Assembly: GCF_004168205.1 (NCBI RefSeq)
Contig: NZ_RCYB01000046.1
Location: 1-16,519, forward strand
From: Catenibacterium sp. co_0103
Lineage (GTDB): Bacteria; Bacillota_I; Bacilli_A; Erysipelotrichales; Coprobacillaceae
Direction: 5' to 3'
Length of the DNA stretch: 16,519 nt
The position numbers were made by a program, and so were the translations under genes. This document shows, in pieces, positions 13,276 to 16,519 of the stretch (within the stretch, counting starts at the first letter, position 1; every line of letters begins with the position of its first letter). The notes under the pieces were generated by a model. It did no database searches, was not told the DNA's origin, and worked only from the letters and a program-made list of their open reading frames with translations.

Positions 13276-13827
13276 ATGGCAGAGATGAAAAATATCTGCG
13301 GAAAGATCCCGATGGACTTACATGAGAAAGTAAGAGAAGAGATTGAACTCACAGAAAGCAGCACACAAAAATTTTTACAACAGGTCATTGAAGAACATTT
13401 CAACAGAGTGGAAGGAAAAGGAGAAATAAGCATGGGAGCAGTAAGAACAGTAGCAGTACAGGTATCAGAGGAATTATTCCAGAGATTAAAAGTAGTCATC
13501 GGAAAGAAACACATGAAACAGAAAGACTTCTTAATTCAGATTATAGAAGAAGCACTGGAAAAGGTAGAGGTCGAATGGCAAAGCAAAGAGCAGCCTGAAG
13601 AATCCGAACAGACAACTGGAGAATTGGGAACAGAAGAAACTCAACCGGAAGAAAGAACTGAGCCGGAAAGGGAAAGTGAACCAGAAGAGGAAGCCGAACC
13701 GGATGGAGAAAGTGAACCGAAAGAGGAAAACAAACCAGAAGGGGAAAGTGAACCGGAAGAGGAAACTGAACCAGAAGGAGAGACTGATCCGGAAGAATCC
13801 AAAGCAGAAGAACCAACAGAATGGTAA
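13276..13827 (+). CDS. Tandem ribbon-helix-helix-like protein with acidic hexapeptide-repeat tail
   Basis: 183 residues from ATG 13276 (AAAGG upstream). Two similar units look like RHH/Arc domains: about 5-45 (ICGKIPMDLHEKVREEIE...KFLQQVIEEHF) and 56-97 (RTVAVQVSEELFQRLKVVI...KDFLIQIIEEAL). Residues 123-176 are nine tandem hexapeptides of the pattern (E/Q/K/D)P(E/D/K)(G/E/R)E(S/T/A/N), leaving a highly acidic, unstructured tail. Tandem RHH units would bind DNA as a pseudo-dimer; the acidic tail could mimic nucleic acid or recruit partners. It follows ParR, itself RHH-type, so a role in partition or transfer control is plausible. Specific function unknown. Frames on both strands across the repeats are shadows. 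Confidence 0.7.
   Translation: MAEMKNICGKIPMDLHEKVREEIELTESSTQKFLQQVIEEHFNRVEGKGEISMGAVRTVAVQVSEELFQRLKVVIGKKHMKQKDFLIQIIEEALEKVEVEWQSKEQPEESEQTTGELGTEETQPEERTEPERESEPEEEAEPDGESEPKEENKPEGESEPEEETEPEGETDPEESKAEEPTEW
13642..13803 (+). repeat. Nine 18-bp tandem repeats (acidic hexapeptide coding)
   Basis: 162 bases made of nine 18-base units centred on a GAACCGGAA or GAACCAGAA core, in frame in the RHH protein. Copies differ by several bases but alternate between EEE- and GES-type versions, suggesting duplication of a 36-base unit. Copy number is expected to vary between relatives. Confidence 0.85.
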
Positions 13828-13897
13828 CCAATTGATACAGAATAACGAAGGGCGGTATGAGAGATCATGCCGCCTGTTTTTATCAGCAAAAAGGAGG

Positions 13898-15193
13898 TTG
13901 ATAGCCGCAACCATTCAATTTTTTGATCTCTTTAGCGGAATCGGGGGATTCCGTGAAGGCTTAAGACGGGCAGGAAACTTTGTCTGTGTCGGACATTGTG
14001 AGGTGGATACTTATGCGGATAAGAACTACCGATTGCTGTTTGACACAGAAGGGGAGTGGTATTGTAGTGATGCAAGAACAATTGAACCAGAACGAATGCC
14101 AGATTTTGATTTACTCTGTGCAGGATTTCCTTGCCAGGCATTCTCTATCGCCGGAAAGCGAGAAGGATTTGCTGACGCAAGAGGAACTCTCTTTTTTGAA
14201 ATTGCCCGTATTCTTGAAGCTAAAAGACCCTCGTATTTTATCCTTGAAAATGTTCCCGGTTTGTTATCGCATGACAAAGGCCGGACGTTTTGCACCATCC
14301 TCAGTACGCTTTCTGAACTGGGGTACCATGTCGAATGGAAAGTGCTTAACAGCAAGGATTTCGGAGTCCCCCAAGCAAGAAAACGGGTGTATATTGTCGG
14401 ATATCTTGATTTCCGATGTGCCGGAAAAGTATTACCTGAACCAGAAACAAATGGAGCAGCTCTTGTTCAAATACGGGCAGGAAGTCAGGGGAAAAGAGTC
14501 TACAGTCCAAAAGGATTAAGCTGTACCCTGACATCACAAGCCGGAGGAATGGGTGGAAAGACAGGATTATATGATGTGGGTGTTCCAATTAAAGAAAATA
14601 CAAAGCTCGGCTACAAACTTGCAAGAGAGGGTGACAGTATTGATTTAGGCTATGCGAATCTCAACAGCAGGAGAGGAAGAGTCGGACATCAGATAGCACA
14701 CACCCTGACCACAGGTATCCAACAGGGAACACTTCATTTTGTAGATTTGTCTCCGCCACCACTGGTAACTGAAGAATGCAGAAGCCTTAATACCCGACAA
14801 TGCGGAATCCACAAATACAAAGGAGAATGTTCCGGTGTATTAAGGGAAGAAGGGGCAAGAGCAGTCCTTACACCAGCCAAAGAAAATGTCCGTCAGAATG
14901 GCAGACGCATGAAAGAACCAGAAGAACCGATGTTCACAATTACTGCAACCGATCGTCATGGCATCTTGTATCACGGCAGAATAAGAAGGTTAGTTCCGAG
15001 GGAATGTTTGCGTCTGCAGGGTTATTATGACTGGCAGATTGATAAGATCATAGACTGCACTTCTGACGCACAGCTTTATAAACAGGCTGGAAACGGGGTG
15101 ACTGTCAATGTTATCGAGGCAATTGGCAACCTATTACAAAAGGCAGACTCCGAACTCAACGAACAGGAAGTGTCTGAGAAAGGAATCCATTAG
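13898..15193 (+). CDS. DNA (cytosine-5-)-methyltransferase
   Basis: About 430 residues with the ordered C5-methyltransferase motifs: I FFDLFSGIGGFREGL (8-22), IV LCAGFPCQAFS (73-83) with catalytic Cys79, VI ILENVPGLL (115-123), VIII VPQARKRVYIVG (157-168), a target-recognition region of about 170 residues, and X KQAGNGVTVNVIEAIG (395-410). Transfers a methyl group from SAM to cytosine in a specific DNA site. No restriction enzyme lies beside it, so it looks solitary: protection of the element on transfer or gene control are likely roles. The start is unclear: AAGGAGG (13891-13897) is followed at once by TTG, ATA at 13901 and ATT at 13913, with no ATG or GTG; I give TTG 13898. Upstream in-frame sequence is a shadow of the acidic repeats. 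Confidence 0.9.
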   Translation: MIAATIQFFDLFSGIGGFREGLRRAGNFVCVGHCEVDTYADKNYRLLFDTEGEWYCSDARTIEPERMPDFDLLCAGFPCQAFSIAGKREGFADARGTLFFEIARILEAKRPSYFILENVPGLLSHDKGRTFCTILSTLSELGYHVEWKVLNSKDFGVPQARKRVYIVGYLDFRCAGKVLPEPETNGAALVQIRAGSQGKRVYSPKGLSCTLTSQAGGMGGKTGLYDVGVPIKENTKLGYKLAREGDSIDLGYANLNSRRGRVGHQIAHTLTTGIQQGTLHFVDLSPPPLVTEECRSLNTRQCGIHKYKGECSGVLREEGARAVLTPAKENVRQNGRRMKEPEEPMFTITATDRHGILYHGRIRRLVPRECLRLQGYYDWQIDKIIDCTSDAQLYKQAGNGVTVNVIEAIGNLLQKADSELNEQEVSEKGIH

Positions 15194-15195
15194 GC

Positions 15196-16152
15196 ATGAT
15201 CGGTATAAAAGACCAATACTTTGGCACAGAAATCGAAATGACAGGGATTACCAGACAACGTGCTGCAGAAGTTGTTGCTGAAATGTTTGGAACGGAAGCA
15301 TATTATGACGGCACTACTTACGGAATCTGGTCAGTGATAGATTTGGAAGGAAAAAAGTGGAAATTTATGTCTGATGGAAGCATTTATACACAACGGAAAG
15401 TATACGGTCGAATTGTAGACGCAGGCAGAGAATATTCAACAGAAATGGTATCTCCGAAATTATCCTATGATGAAATGGGAAAGTTACAGGAAGTAGTACG
15501 CTGTCTGCGACGGCATGGCGGTTTTGTAAATGAGTCCTGTGGTCAGCATGTTCACATAGATGCATCGAATCATACACCGCAGAGTCTGAAAAATGCGCTG
15601 ACAATTATGTATGCAAAGGAAGATATCCTGTTCAAAGCACTGAAAGTGCAGGAAAGAAGAGCAAATAGTTATTGTCAGAGGGTGCGACCGGAGGTATTGG
15701 AGAAAATCCGAAAAATACCAAATAAATCAATCACTATGGACCGTGTAAGAAATGTATGGTATGGAGGCAGGGATGGAAGTCATACCCATTATGATCATAC
15801 CCGTTATTATGCTCTAAATCTTCATGCTGTGTTTTCCAAGGGAACTTTGGAATGGCGCTGTTTTGAAAGCACACTACATGCTGGAAAGGTAAGAGCAAAC
15901 ATTACACTGGCATTAGCCATTTCCGCACAGGCGATCAATCAGAGATCCACCCAGATGAAAAAGACACCGATCTCAGAAAACCCGGCGTTTACATTCCGAA
16001 CGTTTTTGTTGCGGCTCGGATTAATCGGAGAAGAATATAAAAATGTACGGAAACATCTGCTGGCAAATCTGGAAGGTGATCTGGCATGGAGATATGACAA
16101 AAGCACGTATGAGTGTCTGAAGAAAAATCAAAGGACGGAAGAAGTCAGATAG
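15196..16152 (+). CDS. Amidoligase-family protein (Amidoligase_2, COOH-NH2 ligase)
   Basis: 318 residues of the glutamine-synthetase/glutamate-cysteine-ligase-like amidoligase family. Catalytic-type motifs: FGTEIEMTG (9-17, Glu12 and Glu14), MSDGSI (58-63), EYSTEMVSPKL (79-89, Glu83), CGQHVHIDAS (115-124, His118 and His120), YYALNLHAVF (204-213) and TLEWRCFESTLHAGKV (217-232, Glu219 and Arg221). These metal- and ATP-binding positions look intact. The family is predicted to form amide bonds between carboxyl and amino groups of small molecules or peptides; the substrate is unknown. It begins 2 bases after the methyltransferase stop and ends 2 bases before a cyclotransferase-like gene, a pairing described for this family by comparative genomics. 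Confidence 0.87.
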   Translation: MIGIKDQYFGTEIEMTGITRQRAAEVVAEMFGTEAYYDGTTYGIWSVIDLEGKKWKFMSDGSIYTQRKVYGRIVDAGREYSTEMVSPKLSYDEMGKLQEVVRCLRRHGGFVNESCGQHVHIDASNHTPQSLKNALTIMYAKEDILFKALKVQERRANSYCQRVRPEVLEKIRKIPNKSITMDRVRNVWYGGRDGSHTHYDHTRYYALNLHAVFSKGTLEWRCFESTLHAGKVRANITLALAISAQAINQRSTQMKKTPISENPAFTFRTFLLRLGLIGEEYKNVRKHLLANLEGDLAWRYDKSTYECLKKNQRTEEVR

Positions 16153-16154
16153 AG

Positions 16155-16445
16155 GTGAGAAAAATAGAAGAGAGATATTATTTTGCATATGGAAGTAACA
16201 TGAACCTGGGGCAGATGAGATTCCGCTGTCCGGATGCGGAAGTGGTTGGAAATGTCCGGCTGGAAGATTACCGGCTGGCATTTCGTGGCAGAGCTCCGGG
16301 AAATGGCGTTGCAACTGTGCTTCCGGAAAAAGGAAGCTATGTGGATGGAGTCTTATGGAAGATCACAGAAGCTTGTGAAAAGAATCTGGATTTTTATGAA
16401 GGATTTCCGAATTTTTATGGGAAAGAAACCATTCAGGTAAAGTAA
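16155..16445 (+). CDS. Gamma-glutamylcyclotransferase-like (AIG2/GGCT) protein, C-terminally short
   Basis: 96 residues from GTG 16155. The signature YYFAYGSNMNLGQM (8-21) and LDFYEGFPNFYGK (78-90), with Glu82 as the expected general base, identify the GGCT fold, which cleaves gamma-glutamyl amides by cyclisation. The family usually has 20-50 more residues forming the last strands; here TAA follows ETIQVK, and the same frame continues with NGTHKEDNNLTV before a terminator. It may be a natural short form or a nonsense mutant. Paired with the amidoligase, it could reverse or mature the ligated product. Confidence 0.75.
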   Translation: MRKIEERYYFAYGSNMNLGQMRFRCPDAEVVGNVRLEDYRLAFRGRAPGNGVATVLPEKGSYVDGVLWKITEACEKNLDFYEGFPNFYGKETIQVK

Positions 16446-16457
16446 AATGGTACCCAT

Positions 16458-16464
16458 AAGGAGG
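16458..16464 (+). promoter_or_regulatory. Orphan ribosome binding site
   Basis: A perfect AAGGAGG lies between the cyclotransferase stop and the terminator, with no ATG, GTG or TTG at proper spacing (only CTG 16473). Probably fortuitous or a relic. Confidence 0.3.
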
Positions 16465-16483
16465 ACAACAACCTGACAGTTGT

Positions 16484-16511
16484 GATACCCACCTTGTGGG
16501 TATCTTTTTTT
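16484..16511 (+). terminator. Strong terminator of the methyltransferase-amidoligase-cyclotransferase operon
   Basis: GATACCCAC (16484-16492) pairs perfectly with GTGGGTATC (16496-16504) around CTT, then seven T. Confidence 0.93.
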
Positions 16512-16519
16512 CATTTCGT

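Larger units (their letters stand above)
10575..16519. mobile_element. Part of an integrated element (ICE or plasmid-like island)
   Basis: From about 10575 base composition rises, codon use changes and the gene set becomes that of mobile DNA: XRE repressor, ParM/ParR, ribbon-helix-helix protein, cytosine-5 methyltransferase, amidoligase. Upstream is an eroded AT-rich chromosome-like region. The exact left edge is not defined; it lies between the flavodoxin remnant (10447) and the XRE stop (10608). No integrase, relaxase or attachment repeat is visible, so the element continues beyond the right end of the window. A chimeric assembly join cannot be ruled out from sequence alone. Confidence 0.55.

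Noticed and set aside
13531..13914. Several minus-strand and +-strand ORFs across the acidic repeats, including an extension of the methyltransferase frame back to 13676
   Set aside because: All are shadows of the 18-base repeats, which stay open in many frames; the encoded peptides are simple repeats (FWF..., SGS..., NRKRK...).
1..16519. CRISPR array, tRNA or rRNA genes, integrase
   Set aside because: No regularly spaced repeats, cloverleaf-like segments, conserved rRNA blocks or recombinase motifs were recognised on either strand.

Overview
The window joins two unlike stretches of DNA from a low-GC Gram-positive gut-type bacterium (Bacillota). The left two thirds (about 1-10570) is AT-rich, coded almost entirely on the + strand, with strong GGAGG-type ribosome sites. 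Its gene style (IadA, TraX, GyrI-like, flavodoxins) suggests an Erysipelotrichia/Coprobacillaceae-type host; that placement is an impression, not a measurement. The right third (about 10575-16519) is visibly more GC-rich, its protein types resemble those of Lachnospiraceae/Clostridia mobile elements, and I read it as part of an integrated conjugative element or plasmid-like island.

Left region, in order: isoaspartyl dipeptidase (iadA); a short coding remnant; a TraX-family membrane protein; a monoacylglycerol-lipase-like hydrolase, a GyrI-like ligand-binding protein and a two-domain cupin protein, probably one operon; another remnant; a DUF5714 protein overlapping an arsenate-reductase-like gene; a frameshifted and an intact small membrane protein; a flavodoxin-family reductase; and a broken GIY-YIG gene. 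From 7.1 to 10.45 kb nearly every gene is broken. A ketopantoate-reductase-family gene is split by a 126-bp MITE-like insertion whose removal restores the reading frame exactly. A methyltransferase with an in-frame TGA runs into a second, frameshifted methyltransferase. A hydrolase with a stop and two frameshifts is joined at a short homology to the tail of a nitrilase. A flavodoxin is cut after about 86 residues. Right-hand genes are mostly intact, so the damage looks like genuine decay rather than general sequencing error.

Right region: a divergent XRE repressor and small acidic protein share a control region with two matching operator-like sites. A small GTG-started gene with a strong hairpin at its stop follows, then a hairpin-rich non-coding stretch, a ParM-like actin ATPase and a ParR-like adaptor (type II segregation cassette), a protein with two probable ribbon-helix-helix domains and an acidic hexapeptide-repeat tail, a cytosine-5 DNA methyltransferase, an Amidoligase_2 enzyme and a gamma-glutamylcyclotransferase-like protein, closed by a strong terminator. 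Maintenance (ParMR), host-barrier or self-marking (methyltransferase) and a small-molecule or peptide ligation/cyclisation pair (amidoligase plus cyclotransferase) thus sit together.

Regulatory signals worth noting are two near-identical MerR-type promoters with 19-bp spacers before the two flavodoxin-family genes, and a pair of GTTAGT-N4-ACTAA(C/T) dyads around the promoter of the broken reductase gene. No rRNA, tRNA, CRISPR array or integrase was seen.
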